Numbered from the stretch's first letter, positions 1 to 9,356 are shown. The stretch is 42,710 nt of DNA from JAOUEA01 sp035550775 (GCA_035550775.1 DASZOO010000027.1:1-42710); one strand, 5' to 3'. Notes: generated from the letters alone by a model not told the origin. Made by a program: numbers and translations.

Positions 1-115
1 GTCCGCCTCCGGCGCGTCCGCCTCCGGCGCGTCCGCCTCCGGCGCGTCCGCCTCCGGCGCGTCCGCCTCCGGCGCGTCCGCCTCCGGCGCGTCCGCCTCC
101 GGCGCGTCCGCCTCC
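1..115. repeat. 15-bp perfect tandem repeat, about 7.7 copies
   Basis: The unit GTCCGCCTCCGGCGC is repeated seven times without a mismatch, plus ten bases of an eighth copy. The array may continue beyond the left edge. The unit is a multiple of three and lies in the coding frame of the minus-strand gene at 1-159, where it encodes A-P-E-A-D. The lack of third-position divergence suggests recent expansion by slippage or recombination, so copy number may vary between strains. Confidence 0.95.
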
Positions 116-159
116 TCGGGGATCGTGTGTGGGTTCTCGGGGGGATCTTCGGTTTCCAT
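1..159 (-). CDS. Acidic EADAP-repeat protein, N-terminal fragment
   Basis: The gene starts at an ATG at 157-159 and runs off the left edge without a stop, so only 53 codons are visible. It begins METEDPPENPHTIPEE and then becomes a pure five-residue repeat, A-P-E-A-D, about 7.7 times. The product is very acidic and proline-rich, so this part is probably disordered or a linker. The start lies 5 bp after the stop of the lipoprotein gene at 165-983 on the same strand, so the two are probably co-transcribed. I do not recognise a family; what follows the repeat is outside the window. The start is well fixed by position and the open frame; function is unknown. Confidence 0.6.
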   Translation of the reverse strand, partial: METEDPPENPHTIPEEADAPEADAPEADAPEADAPEADAPEADAPEADAPEAD

Positions 160-164
160 GTTCC

Positions 165-983
165 TCAGCTCTGGAGCGATCCGCGCACGTCCCAGTCGAT
201 CGACGCGGTAACGCACCCACGGTACGACGAGATCTCCTCGATCGAACCGGCGATCTTCGTGGCACGCCACTGGTCGTCGAGGGCCGCGGCCCGAGTCACA
301 CGGAGGCGCACGTCGAGCGACTCGTCGACCACGGCGTCGAAGCAGTTCCGGATGAACAGTGGGGTCCGGAGGCTCGCCGTGTACACGGCGTCTCGGCGCC
401 GAAGTGATCCCTCCGCCCTGGCTTGCTGCACGCTCCATCGAACCGAACACGGTCCGGACGTGCAGGTGGGTTCGAACGTGAATCCGATCGCGCCTCCACG
501 AACGGGGTCCCCGGTGCCCGACGACTCGGTCACCCTCATGTGCACGACGAACCTGCCTTCGAGCCGCGCCTCGGCGAGCTCCGGCTCGTCGGTCCTGATC
601 GAGGCCTCCGCCGCGGCGATCGTGCTTCCCCCCGGTGCGACCCCGACGACCACGTAGCGGTATCGTGCGCCAGGTTCGACGTCGCTGTCCGGGAACACGG
701 TCTCGCCGACGTCGCGGTCGACCGTCACTCCGTTTCGTCGCACCTCGTAGTGGTCGACCGCGACGGCGCCGGGGGCCTCCCACGTGAGCACCAGAAGCCA
801 GTCGTCGCCGTCGGCTTCCCAGCTCGGCTGGTCGATCGCGAGGCCCGTGATGTCGATCGTCCCGTCGGCCTCGTCCGGTGCGGAGGCCACGGGGGTCGGC
901 GCTTCGCCGGTCGAGGGCGCCGATGTGCAGGCGGTCACGAGCAGGGCCGCACTCGCCCAGAGGGTGCGCCGGCGCAGGGGCAT
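165..983 (-). CDS. Lipoprotein with fibronectin type III-like domain
   Basis: This is a 272-aa secreted lipoprotein. The start chosen (ATG at 981-983) puts a lipoprotein signal at the N-terminus: three arginines, a short hydrophobic stretch and the lipobox LVTAC with the lipidated cysteine at residue 19. A longer upstream frame exists, but it overlaps the divergent methyltransferase gene and has no signal. After a Ser/Pro/Ala-rich spacer, residues about 50-125 look like a fibronectin type III domain (WEAPGAVAVDHYEVRRNG, then a YRYVVVGV strand). The C-terminal half has no family I recognise; it carries paired cysteines that could form disulfides. The domain fold suggests extracellular binding rather than catalysis. 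It is followed after 5 bp by the EADAP-repeat gene. Confidence 0.75.
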   Translation of the reverse strand: MPLRRRTLWASAALLVTACTSAPSTGEAPTPVASAPDEADGTIDITGLAIDQPSWEADGDDWLLVLTWEAPGAVAVDHYEVRRNGVTVDRDVGETVFPDSDVEPGARYRYVVVGVAPGGSTIAAAEASIRTDEPELAEARLEGRFVVHMRVTESSGTGDPVRGGAIGFTFEPTCTSGPCSVRWSVQQARAEGSLRRRDAVYTASLRTPLFIRNCFDAVVDESLDVRLRVTRAAALDDQWRATKIAGSIEEISSYRGCVTASIDWDVRGSLQS

Positions 984-1062
984 CGAGCGGATGGTACCGA
1001 TGCGCGTGTCGCCCCGTCGAGGAACACCTGGCGGAGGCCGCGGCCTTTGGGAGCATCGAGTC

Positions 1063-2907
1063 GTGGATCGCGCGACGCTGCACGAGACCCTCGCCCCGGG
1101 TCCCCTGCTCTGCGACGGAGGCACCGGCACGTCGCTGTTGTCCGACGGGATTTCCCCCTCCGGGATCGTCGAGGCGTTGAACCTCGACGACCCGCGACGG
1201 GTGGCTGCGCTGCACCGAGCGTTCGTCCGGGCGGGGGCTCGGCTCGTGATCACCAACACGTTCGGCGCCAACCGCGTTCGGCTCGCCCAGCACGGCATGG
1301 CTGACGCGGTCGCGGCGCTCAACGAGGCCGGCGTCGCGGCCGCGAAGAGCGCGGGGTCACCGATGGTCGGGGGGTCGATGGGGCCGCTGGGCATCCGGCT
1401 GGCTCCGTACGGACGGCTCGGCTTGGACGAGGCCACCGCGGCCTATCGGGAGCAAGCGGCGGCCCTGGCCGAGGCCGGCGTCGATCTGCTCGTGATCGAG
1501 ACCCAGACCGATCTGCGGGAGATGGAACGTGCGGTCGCCGCCGCCCGGGACGTCGCTCCGACGCTGGCGATCCTCGCCAGCGCGACCTTCACGAGGGACG
1601 ATCGGACGCCACTGGGTTCGACACCGGAGCAGGTGGCGGCCCGGCTCGTCGAGCTCGACGTCGACGCGATCGGGGTGAACTGCGGCGAAGGTCCCGCACA
1701 GACGCTCCGCGTCGTGCGGGCGATGGTGCCCGTCGCCGGGAGCATCCCGGTGGCGGCCCGGCCCAACGCAGGTGGTCCGACGCGCGTGGCCGGGCGTGTC
1801 GTGTACCCCGCCACCCCCGCCTACGTGGCCGAGCTCGCCGCGGCGGCGGTCGATGCTGGAGCCGCGATCGTCGGCGGCTGTTGCGGAACGGGGCCGGCAC
1901 ACACGGCCGCGATCGCGCAGGCCTTGGCGGACGCCAGGAGGCCCCAGCTCGTCGATGTGCGCTCCGCCGGTCCCACGCCGCCCTCCGAATCGGTCTCGGT
2001 CCAGCCGACCGTGCTCCAGGCCGCGCTTCGGGATCGGCGATTCGTGATCGCGGTCGAGATGGAGCCGCCCCGATCGTCGAGCGTCGCGACGCTCGTGGCC
2101 GCCGCCACCACGCTGCGAGAGGCCGGCGCCGACGTGGTCGATGTCGCGGATTCCCCGATGGCGAGGATGCGCATGAGCGCCTGGGCGGCTTGCCGCACGA
2201 TCCAGGAGGAGGCGGGCATCGAGACCGTGCTGCATTTCCCGACCCGGGGACGGAACGTGTTGCGACTGCAAGGAGACCTGCTCGGAGCTCACGCGCTCGG
2301 CATCCGGAACCTGTTCGTGTGCCTGGGCGATCCGGTCGCGATCGGTGACTACCCGCAGTCGCTGAACGACATCGACGTCACCGCCACCGGACTGCTGGAG
2401 CTGATCACGCGAGGGTTCAACGAAGGTCGGGACCGGCGCGGCTCGACGATCGGCGAGCCGACCTCGTTCTTCGCCGGTGCCGCCGTGTCGCCCTGCGCCC
2501 CCGACCTGAACCGTGAGGTGCGACTGCTCCGTCGGAAGGTCGAGGCGGGGGCAGCCTTCCTGCTCTCCCAGCCCGTGTACGACATCGCGGTGCTGCGCAG
2601 GTTCCTCGAGGCCTACCGACAGGAAGCCGGCCACGCGCTCGACGTGCCCTTGATCGCCGGCGTGCTGCCCCTGGTCACCGCGCGTCACGCGGCGTTCCTG
2701 CACAACGAGGTGCCGGGCATCGAGATCCCCGGGCCTCTGCTGTCGCGCATGGAGCGCGCCGGCGACGACGGCGGGTTCACTGGAAGCGAGATCGCACTCG
2801 ATCTGATCCACGGCCTGAAGGGCGAAGGGGTCGCGGGCGTCTACCTGATGCCGCAGTTCGGCCGGTACGATCTCGCGGCCGACATCGTGGAGACGGCGAG
2901 CAGCTGA
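1063..2907 (+). CDS. Bifunctional homocysteine S-methyltransferase / methylenetetrahydrofolate reductase
   Basis: The 614-aa product joins two enzymes of the methionine cycle. Residues about 5-295 form a homocysteine S-methyltransferase barrel (CDGGTGTSLL near the start, ITNTFGANR) with the three zinc-binding cysteines visible as C207 (GVNCGEGP) and C273-C274 (GGCCGTGP). Residues about 325-610 form a 5,10-methylenetetrahydrofolate reductase domain (VEMEPPRSSS, FVCLGDP, LSQPVYD). The same fusion is known from Bacillus YitJ, of nearly identical length. The GTG start at 1063 was preferred because it gives the family-typical N-terminus; the frame is open much further upstream but would overlap the divergent lipoprotein gene. 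The likely role is methionine synthesis and C1 transfer in the cytosol. No SAM or cobalamin riboswitch was seen in the 79-bp upstream gap. Confidence 0.93.
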   Translation: MDRATLHETLAPGPLLCDGGTGTSLLSDGISPSGIVEALNLDDPRRVAALHRAFVRAGARLVITNTFGANRVRLAQHGMADAVAALNEAGVAAAKSAGSPMVGGSMGPLGIRLAPYGRLGLDEATAAYREQAAALAEAGVDLLVIETQTDLREMERAVAAARDVAPTLAILASATFTRDDRTPLGSTPEQVAARLVELDVDAIGVNCGEGPAQTLRVVRAMVPVAGSIPVAARPNAGGPTRVAGRVVYPATPAYVAELAAAAVDAGAAIVGGCCGTGPAHTAAIAQALADARRPQLVDVRSAGPTPPSESVSVQPTVLQAALRDRRFVIAVEMEPPRSSSVATLVAAATTLREAGADVVDVADSPMARMRMSAWAACRTIQEEAGIETVLHFPTRGRNVLRLQGDLLGAHALGIRNLFVCLGDPVAIGDYPQSLNDIDVTATGLLELITRGFNEGRDRRGSTIGEPTSFFAGAAVSPCAPDLNREVRLLRRKVEAGAAFLLSQPVYDIAVLRRFLEAYRQEAGHALDVPLIAGVLPLVTARHAAFLHNEVPGIEIPGPLLSRMERAGDDGGFTGSEIALDLIHGLKGEGVAGVYLMPQFGRYDLAADIVETASS

Positions 2908-2971
2908 GGGCGTTCGGCCACGGCCTCGACGGTCAAGGCGTAGACCGCCGGGGTCGATACCTCGCTCGTCC

Positions 2972-3907
2972 ATGCGCCGGCATCCGATCCTCCTCGTGTT
3001 CGTCCTGGTCGTCGTCCTCGTCGCCGGCGTGCCGGCCGCCGCGAGCGCGACGCCCGACCTCGACGTCGCGACGCTCGATGCGAGGATCGACAAGGCCCAG
3101 GCGCGGGTGGACCGCTGGTACGCCAGGATCGAGGGTTGGTACCGGCGCATCGACCGAGCCGTTCAACGCGTCGAGCGCTTCGAGAGGGCGGCAGCGGGCG
3201 CTTCGGTCGGCTCGCCGGTCGTTCGGCGCACGATGCCGCGCCGTCAGCAGCCCGGGTTCCTGCTCGTGGAGGCGACCCGGGAGCTGCGGGCGACGCTGAA
3301 GGACCCCTGGGCTCGTCACGTGCAGGCCGAGCTCGACACGTGGACCGCGTACCTGGCCGAGGTGGTGCATGCGCGGGAACGTGCCCTGCGCCCGTCGCCC
3401 GACGATGGCGGCGGAGGTGCCCGCGGTCCGAGGAGTTCCGCTGGCGGCGGCGGGCGACCCTCGCCCGCAGGCCCGCTGACCTACGAGCGGTGGGCCGGCG
3501 AGTTCCTGCGGCGGCTGGGCGCTCCCAGGTGCGGCGAGAACCTGCTGATCGTCGTGACCTGGGAGACGGCCGAATCGACGTCCGCGGCCTTCAATCCCCT
3601 CGCCACCACCCGGGACATGCCCGGCGCCACCGACATGAACACGGTCGGGGTCAAGCACTTCGTCTCGCTCGACCAGGGGCTCGACGCATCGCGCGACACG
3701 CTGCTGCTCGGGGCCGAGTCGTACGGCTACGGGGCGATCGTCGACAGCCTTCGCGGTTGCCGGGCCGCGACGGTCACGGCCCGCGCGATCAACGCGTCGG
3801 CCTGGTGTCGAGGATGCGTCGGGGGTGCCTACATCACCGGCCTCCTGCCGATCGTTCGCGCCTCGTACCCCGAGCACGCCGCGAGGCTCGTATCCACGTC
3901 GGCGTGA
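2972..3907 (+). CDS. Secreted coiled-coil protein with lysin-like C-terminal domain
   Basis: The 311-aa protein starts with a clear signal peptide (MRRHPILLVFVLVVVLVAG, predicted cut after AAASA near residue 26). Residues about 30-75 are rich in heptad-like charged and aromatic positions (ARVDRWYARIEGWYRRIDRA) and probably form a coiled coil. A Gly/Ser/Arg-rich linker follows. Residues about 168-260 contain NPLATTRDMPGATDMNTVGV and a following SLDQGLDASRDTLL. That pattern resembles the NPL-TT / PGATxxNxxGV / GxxAtxxTL motif of phage-type peptidoglycan lysins and related bacterial secreted proteins. Its catalytic activity is not proven by the sequence. A cell-wall role is an inference. There is no obvious ribosome site before the ATG, which follows the previous gene by 64 bp. 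Confidence 0.7.
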   Translation: MRRHPILLVFVLVVVLVAGVPAAASATPDLDVATLDARIDKAQARVDRWYARIEGWYRRIDRAVQRVERFERAAAGASVGSPVVRRTMPRRQQPGFLLVEATRELRATLKDPWARHVQAELDTWTAYLAEVVHARERALRPSPDDGGGGARGPRSSAGGGGRPSPAGPLTYERWAGEFLRRLGAPRCGENLLIVVTWETAESTSAAFNPLATTRDMPGATDMNTVGVKHFVSLDQGLDASRDTLLLGAESYGYGAIVDSLRGCRAATVTARAINASAWCRGCVGGAYITGLLPIVRASYPEHAARLVSTSA

Positions 3908-3917
3908 CCGGGTATCC

Positions 3918-3935
3918 GAGCCGGCGCATCGGCTC
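3918..3935 (+). terminator. Possible terminator hairpin
   Basis: A perfect 6-bp stem (GAGCCG and CGGCTC) with a six-base loop lies 10 bp after the stop of the secreted protein gene and before the glutamate dehydrogenase gene. There is no T-tract, so factor-independent termination is only a possibility. Confidence 0.35.
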
Positions 3936-3997
3936 CGCGATGTTCGGACGTCCCCACCGTCGCCAGGCGTGTCGTCAACCTGCGAGAATGACTTCCC

Positions 3998-6900
3998 GTG
4001 GACGCGCATTCGGAGATCGCGGCGGTCCCCGCGCCGGGTGAGTCACCCACCGTGATGCAGGCGTTGCTCGCGGCGATCGGGCGGTCCGTGGAGCCGGAGC
4101 GACGAGACGCGGTCGCCACGTTCGCGAAGTCGTTCCTCAGACGACTCTCGCCGGACGAACTGGAGGAGGCCGGCGTCGACGCCCTCCTGGGGCTCGTGCG
4201 CTCCACGTTCGCGTTCGCCGACGGCCGCGCCACTCAGGCATCGCTCGTGCGCGTGTTCGATCCCACGATCGAGACCGACGGCTACGAGACGCTTGGTTCC
4301 GTGATCCAGACCAATACCGACGATTCCCCGTTCCTGGTCGACTCGGTGCAGGAGGAGCTGCTCGCGCGGGGCATCGGGGTGCGGCGGCTGCTGCATCCGG
4401 TGGTGGGCACGATCCGTGACGAGCAGGGCCGTCTCGAGCGGGTGATGTCGGGTCGCGATGCGAGCCACCGGGAATCGGTGATGCACTTCGAGCTCGACCG
4501 ACCGCTCGCTTCGGCCGAGCGTGACGACCTGGAGCGTCGCATCACGGCGATCCTTCGAGACGTCCGCCTGGCGGTGCGCGATTTCGAGCCGATGCAGGAG
4601 CGGGTACGGCACATGATCGAGCTCGCGCGCAGCGCCGCGATCCGGTACCCGCCCCAAGAGGTGGGGGAGGCGATCGACTTCCTCGAGTGGCTCGCGCAGT
4701 TGAACTTCGTGCTACTCGGCTACCGCGAGTACGAGCTCGTCGACATCGACGGGGAGGAGCGAGCGGGCATCCGCGCGGTGCCCGGCAGCGGGCTCGGCAT
4801 CCTCAGCGACGTCCAGCGATCCGCGTTCGCCGACGTCACACCCCTCGCGAGCCTCGACGAGGTCGTGAGGGCTCGCATCGAAGGCGGCGACCTGCTCGTC
4901 TTCTCGAAGACGAACGCCTACTCCACGGTCCACCGCCGCGCCCGCATGGACTACATCGGGGTGCGCATCGTCAACGCGGAGGGCGTGATCACCGGCGAGG
5001 CACGCCTGATCGGCCTGTTCACGTCCAAGGCGTACATGGAGTCGGCGGCGAAGACCCCGCTGCTCCATCACAAGCTGGAGCAGATCCTGGTCGCCGAGGA
5101 CCTTATCCCCGGATCGCACGACTACAAGGAAGCCGTCGAGCTCTTCGAGTCGTTCCCCAAGGACGAGCTCTTCCAGGCCCCTGCCGAGGAGCTGCGCCGA
5201 CTCGTGGTGGGCCTGCTCCAGCTCGAGAAGCACGGGGGCATCCGGGTGCTCGTGCGTCGCGACCTCTACGGACGCAGCGTCTCCATCGTGGTCGCGCTGC
5301 CCCGCGACCGATTCAACGCCGCGCTGCGCAAGCGGCTACAGCAGTACTTCCTGGAGCAGTTCCGCGGCACGACCGTCGACTACCACCTCTCGCTGGGTGA
5401 GACGGAGTCGGCGCGCATCTTCTTCACCGTGCACGTCGAGCCGGGCACGCAGATCCCCGAGGTGCCCTACGAGCAGGTCGAGGCGGAGGTCGAACGACTC
5501 GCGAGGAGCTGGGACGACGACCTCCACGACGCGCTGGTGTCCAGGGTCGGACCCGAACGGGGGGCGATGCTCGCCGAGGAGTACGCGCCGCGGTTCCCCA
5601 GCTACTACAAGGCCTCGGAGGAGTGGGGGCTCATCGTCGACGACGTGCTCGCGCTCGAGGAGCTGCAGTCCAACCCGGAGGGCTTCCTCGTGCGCATCGG
5701 GAACGAGACGGAGGGGGAGCGGCTCACGCGGGTCCGCCTCTACAAGACGGGCGGGAAGGTCGATCTGTCGGCCTTCATGCCGATCCTCGAGGCGCTCGGT
5801 CTGCGGGCGGTCGAGGAGATCCCGACCCAGGTGCTCGGCGAAGGGAAGGCCTACATCCACGACTTCGGCGTGCTGGATCCGCGGGGTGCCGTGCTCGACC
5901 TCGGCACCGAAGCCGACCACGTCGCGGCGACGATCGCGGCGGTCTGGCGCGGGGAGGCCGAATCGGACTCCTTGAACCGCCTGGTGACGCTCTCCGACCT
6001 CGACTGGCGGCAGGTGCAGATCCTGCGTGCGCTCAGGAAGTACCGCATGCGGGTCTCCTCCCGTTTCACCGAGGAGTACCGCAACGACGGCATGGCGGCG
6101 CACCCGCAGATCGCCTCGGCGCTCGTCGATCTGTTCGAGGCCAGGTTCGATCCGGCGCGCGAGGCCTCCGAGGAGGAGATCGACGAGATCCGTCAGTCGA
6201 TCCACGCCGGGCTCCGCGACGTGACGTCGCTCGACCAGGACAACATCCTGCGCAGCCTGCTCGGCACGATCGAGGCGATCGTGCGGACGAACGCCTACGT
6301 GCCGGGACGCACGTCGCTGAGCTTCAAGCTCCGCTCCGCTCGGGTGCCGGAGATGCCCAAGCCGCACCCACTGTTCGAGATCTTCGTGTACTCGCCGCAG
6401 ATGGAGGCGATCCACCTCCGCGGGGGCATGATCGCCCGCGGGGGCATCCGGTGGTCGGATCGGAAGGAGGACTACCGCACCGAGGTGCTGGGCCTGATGA
6501 AGGCGCAGAAGGTGAAGAACGCGGTGATCGTGCCCGACGGGTCGAAGGGCGGGTTCATCCTTCGACGGACCCCGGCCTCGCCGGACGAGCTCAAGGCCGA
6601 GGTGGTGGCCAGGTACGTGACCTTCATGCAGGGCATGCTCGACATCACCGACAACCTGGTCGACGGCGAGGTCGTGCACCCCGACCTGGTCCGCGTGCAC
6701 GACGGAGAGGACGCCTACCTGGTCGTGGCGGCCGACAAGGGAACCGCCACCTTCAGCGATACGGCGAACGCGGTCAGCCTCGACTACGGGTTCTGGCTCG
6801 GCGACGCGTTCGCGAGCGGAGGCTCGCAGGGCTACGACCACAAGTCGCTCGGCATCACCGCCCGGGGCGCATGGGAGTCGGTGAAGCGCCACTTCCGCGA

Positions 6901-8830
6901 GATCGGCATCGACGTGACGGCCGAGCCGTTCACCGTGGTCGGCATCGGCGACATGTCGGGCGACGTCTTCGGCAACGGCATGCTCTACACCCCGCAGATC
7001 AAGCTCGTCTGCGCGTTCGACCACCGGCACGTGTTCGTCGACCCGGATCCCGACCCGGCGTCGTCGTTCGCCGAGCGGCAGCGCCTGTTCTCGACGCCGG
7101 GCTCGACGTGGGCGGACTACGACCGGTCGCTGATGTCGGCCGGCGGCGACGTCCTCGACCGCGCCGCGAAGAGCGTCACGCTCTCCCCGCAGGCACGGGC
7201 CGCCCTCGGGCTGAGCGAGGACGTGCCCGCCGAGATGACCCCGGCCGAGGTGATCCACCATGCGTTGCAGGCCCCGCTCGACCTGCTGTGGAACGGGGGC
7301 ATCGGCACCTACGTGAAGGCCTCCGCCGAGGGTCACACCGAGGTGGGGGACCGCGCGAACGACCCCGTGCGTGTGAACGGCGCAGAGGTGCGCGCCCGCG
7401 TCGTCGGGGAGGGGGGCAACCTCGGCTTCACCCAGCGAGGACGCATCGAGTACGCGCGGACCGGGGGACGCATCAACACCGACTTCATCGACAACTCGGC
7501 GGGCGTGGACACCTCCGACCACGAGGTCAACATCAAGATCCTGCTGGGGCTGGCGGTGCAGCGCGGCGAGCTGACGATGGACGAACGCAACGAGCTCATG
7601 CAGGCGTGTGCGAGCGACGTCGTGGCCCACGTGCTCTACGACAACTACCAGCAGGCGCAGATCCTCTCGCAGGAGATGGAGGTCAGCGCGCAGCGCGTCG
7701 AGGCGTACGAGGACCTGATGCAGCAGCTGGAGGCGGGCGACGGCGAGCTCGAGCGGGAGGTCGAGTTCCTGCCCTCGTCCGACGAGATGGTCGAGCGCCG
7801 GGCCGCCGCCGAGGGGCTCGTGCGCCCGGAGCTCGCGGTGCTGCTGGCCTACGCGAAGCGGGCGATCTTCGACGCCCTCGTCGAGTCCGATCTGCCCGAT
7901 TCCCCCTATCTGGCGCAGGATCTGCGAGCGTACTTCCCCGCCTCGATCGTTGAGCGATTCGACCATCTGATCGACGACCATCCGCTGCGGCGCGAGCTCG
8001 TGGCCACGATCGTGGCGAACGACGTGGTGAACTCCCAGGGGATCACGTTCGTCTCCCGCATGGTCACGGAGACCGGCGCCAGCCCGGCCGACGTGGTGCG
8101 GGCGTACCGCATCGCGCGCGACGTGACGGGTGCGGTACAGCGGTGGTCCGACGTCGAAGCGCTCGACGGCCTGATCGATCCTGCGATCCAGAACGAGGTG
8201 ATGACCGGGGTCGACTGGCTCGTGGAGACGACCTCACGCTGGTACCTGGTGCATGCGAGCGGACAGCAGCTCGCGGAGCCGGTCGAGGACGCCCGGGCGT
8301 CGTTCGAGGAGCTCTCCGGGGTGATCGATCAGATCGGCCCCGAGGCGTGGCGTGAGGAGCACGAGCATTCGGCTCGCCGGCTCGAAGCCGAGGGCGTGCC
8401 GGGACCACTCGCTCGCCGGCACGCGTTCCAAGCCGAGCTCGTGCACGGGCCCGACATCATCACGGTCTCGCACACCACCGGCCGGACCGTCCTCGAGGTG
8501 GCTCGGGCCTTCTTCCTGCTGGGCGAGCGCCTGCAGCTCGACTGGCTCGAGAAGCAGGTCGAGGCGATGCCCGGGGGATCGAGGTGGCAGCGCTGGGCGC
8601 TGCAGTCGATGGAGGACGACCTGTTCACGTTGCGACGCACGCTGGCCGAGGTCGTGCTCGACGAGTGCGGCGGCCTGCCGATCGACGAGGCGGTGGACAA
8701 GTTCATGGAGACGCGCGACGACGCCCTCACGCGCCTGCAGCGGTTCCTGCGGAGCCTCGCGGTCGACGGTATGGGGGACCTCGCTCAGCTCACCGTGGCG
8801 TTGCGCCAGATCCGATCCCTGGTCGGCTGA
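3998..8830 (+). CDS. gdh: NAD-dependent glutamate dehydrogenase, large 180-kDa type
   Basis: The 1610-aa protein matches the giant bacterial NAD-GDH class (known from Streptomyces, Mycobacterium and Pseudomonas) in length and motifs. It oxidatively deaminates glutamate to 2-oxoglutarate and ammonium with NAD+. The N-terminal half (about residues 1-700) is the regulatory region expected to hold ACT-like domains. The catalytic centre starts near residue 800 with GGMIARGGIRWSDRKEDYR, followed by VPDGSKGGF, in which K850 is the likely catalytic lysine. The nucleotide-binding part carries VGIGDMSGDVFGNGML near residue 980 and VVGEGGNLGFTQRGR near 1136. The C-terminal helical region is complete. 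The start is GTG at 3998; a second GTG 18 codons later is possible. It stands alone, with no adjacent nitrogen-metabolism genes. Confidence 0.97.
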   Translation: MDAHSEIAAVPAPGESPTVMQALLAAIGRSVEPERRDAVATFAKSFLRRLSPDELEEAGVDALLGLVRSTFAFADGRATQASLVRVFDPTIETDGYETLGSVIQTNTDDSPFLVDSVQEELLARGIGVRRLLHPVVGTIRDEQGRLERVMSGRDASHRESVMHFELDRPLASAERDDLERRITAILRDVRLAVRDFEPMQERVRHMIELARSAAIRYPPQEVGEAIDFLEWLAQLNFVLLGYREYELVDIDGEERAGIRAVPGSGLGILSDVQRSAFADVTPLASLDEVVRARIEGGDLLVFSKTNAYSTVHRRARMDYIGVRIVNAEGVITGEARLIGLFTSKAYMESAAKTPLLHHKLEQILVAEDLIPGSHDYKEAVELFESFPKDELFQAPAEELRRLVVGLLQLEKHGGIRVLVRRDLYGRSVSIVVALPRDRFNAALRKRLQQYFLEQFRGTTVDYHLSLGETESARIFFTVHVEPGTQIPEVPYEQVEAEVERLARSWDDDLHDALVSRVGPERGAMLAEEYAPRFPSYYKASEEWGLIVDDVLALEELQSNPEGFLVRIGNETEGERLTRVRLYKTGGKVDLSAFMPILEALGLRAVEEIPTQVLGEGKAYIHDFGVLDPRGAVLDLGTEADHVAATIAAVWRGEAESDSLNRLVTLSDLDWRQVQILRALRKYRMRVSSRFTEEYRNDGMAAHPQIASALVDLFEARFDPAREASEEEIDEIRQSIHAGLRDVTSLDQDNILRSLLGTIEAIVRTNAYVPGRTSLSFKLRSARVPEMPKPHPLFEIFVYSPQMEAIHLRGGMIARGGIRWSDRKEDYRTEVLGLMKAQKVKNAVIVPDGSKGGFILRRTPASPDELKAEVVARYVTFMQGMLDITDNLVDGEVVHPDLVRVHDGEDAYLVVAADKGTATFSDTANAVSLDYGFWLGDAFASGGSQGYDHKSLGITARGAWESVKRHFREIGIDVTAEPFTVVGIGDMSGDVFGNGMLYTPQIKLVCAFDHRHVFVDPDPDPASSFAERQRLFSTPGSTWADYDRSLMSAGGDVLDRAAKSVTLSPQARAALGLSEDVPAEMTPAEVIHHALQAPLDLLWNGGIGTYVKASAEGHTEVGDRANDPVRVNGAEVRARVVGEGGNLGFTQRGRIEYARTGGRINTDFIDNSAGVDTSDHEVNIKILLGLAVQRGELTMDERNELMQACASDVVAHVLYDNYQQAQILSQEMEVSAQRVEAYEDLMQQLEAGDGELEREVEFLPSSDEMVERRAAAEGLVRPELAVLLAYAKRAIFDALVESDLPDSPYLAQDLRAYFPASIVERFDHLIDDHPLRRELVATIVANDVVNSQGITFVSRMVTETGASPADVVRAYRIARDVTGAVQRWSDVEALDGLIDPAIQNEVMTGVDWLVETTSRWYLVHASGQQLAEPVEDARASFEELSGVIDQIGPEAWREEHEHSARRLEAEGVPGPLARRHAFQAELVHGPDIITVSHTTGRTVLEVARAFFLLGERLQLDWLEKQVEAMPGGSRWQRWALQSMEDDLFTLRRTLAEVVLDECGGLPIDEAVDKFMETRDDALTRLQRFLRSLAVDGMGDLAQLTVALRQIRSLVG

Positions 8831-8838
8831 GCGGCGGG

Positions 8839-8854
8839 CGGGCGTCAGCGCCCG
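8839..8854. terminator. Possible convergent terminator
   Basis: CGGGCG and CGCCCG form a perfect 6-bp stem around the loop TCAG, between the converging glutamate dehydrogenase and CAP-protein genes. It overlaps the stop codon of the minus-strand gene. The stem could serve both directions, but no T-tract follows on either side. Confidence 0.4.
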
Positions 8855-9297
8855 TAGAACATCACGGTCGCCCAGATGCGTCCGTTGTTGCTGAAGACCC
8901 CGATGCCGACCTTGGAGAAGCTCCCGCGCAGCACGTTGCTGCGGTGGGCGGCGCTCCGCATGAACGCCTTCTGCACCTGGCTCACCGATCCGGCCAGCCC
9001 GACGTTCTCACCCCAGATCGACGGACGCCACCGCCGGACGAGCCGGTAGAGGTTCGAGGTGTGGTACAGGCTGTGCCGGTCCGCCATGCGACGCGAGTGC
9101 TGGAGCGCGTCCCTCGACAGTCGCCAGTTCAGATCCAGTGCTCGCAGGCCGTTGTTGCGGCGGGCGGCGTTGGTCATCGAATGGAGCTTCCGCCGCATCT
9201 CCTTGGAACCGGAGGCCGCCATCGAGGTCACCGGGACGACCGCCAGAAGTACGGCGGCGAGCACCACGCCGATCACGATCTTCTTCGCACCCCTCAT
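8845..9297 (-). CDS. Secreted CAP-domain (SCP/PR1-like) protein
   Basis: The 150-aa product has an N-terminal signal peptide (KKIVIGVVLAAVLLAVVPV, cut after MAA near residue 27) and then one CAP domain filling the rest. Family hallmarks visible are the first helix LHSMTNAARRNNGLRALDLN, the histidine region HSLYHTS, the GENVG box and the segment AFMRSAAHRSNVL, ending in WATVMFYGR. The protein is short but complete for the bacterial branch. CAP proteins are extracellular, and bacterial members have no agreed activity. It lies convergent with the glutamate dehydrogenase gene, 14 bp apart. A striking palindrome lies 60 bp upstream of the start. Confidence 0.87.
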   Translation of the reverse strand: MRGAKKIVIGVVLAAVLLAVVPVTSMAASGSKEMRRKLHSMTNAARRNNGLRALDLNWRLSRDALQHSRRMADRHSLYHTSNLYRLVRRWRPSIWGENVGLAGSVSQVQKAFMRSAAHRSNVLRGSFSKVGIGVFSNNGRIWATVMFYGR

Positions 9298-9356
9298 GCG
9301 ATCGGACGACCCTAGCGGTCCTCGCCGACGGCGTCCAACTCGGTCGTTCTCCTCGA

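Noticed and set aside
1..115. CRISPR array
   Set aside because: The copies are adjacent with no spacers and lie in frame in a protein; it is a coding tandem repeat.
5336..7981. 881-codon open frame on the minus strand inside the glutamate dehydrogenase gene
   Set aside because: It is antisense to a clearly recognised enzyme and rich in Arg/His/Val/Glu, as expected for a high-GC shadow frame. No domain is visible.
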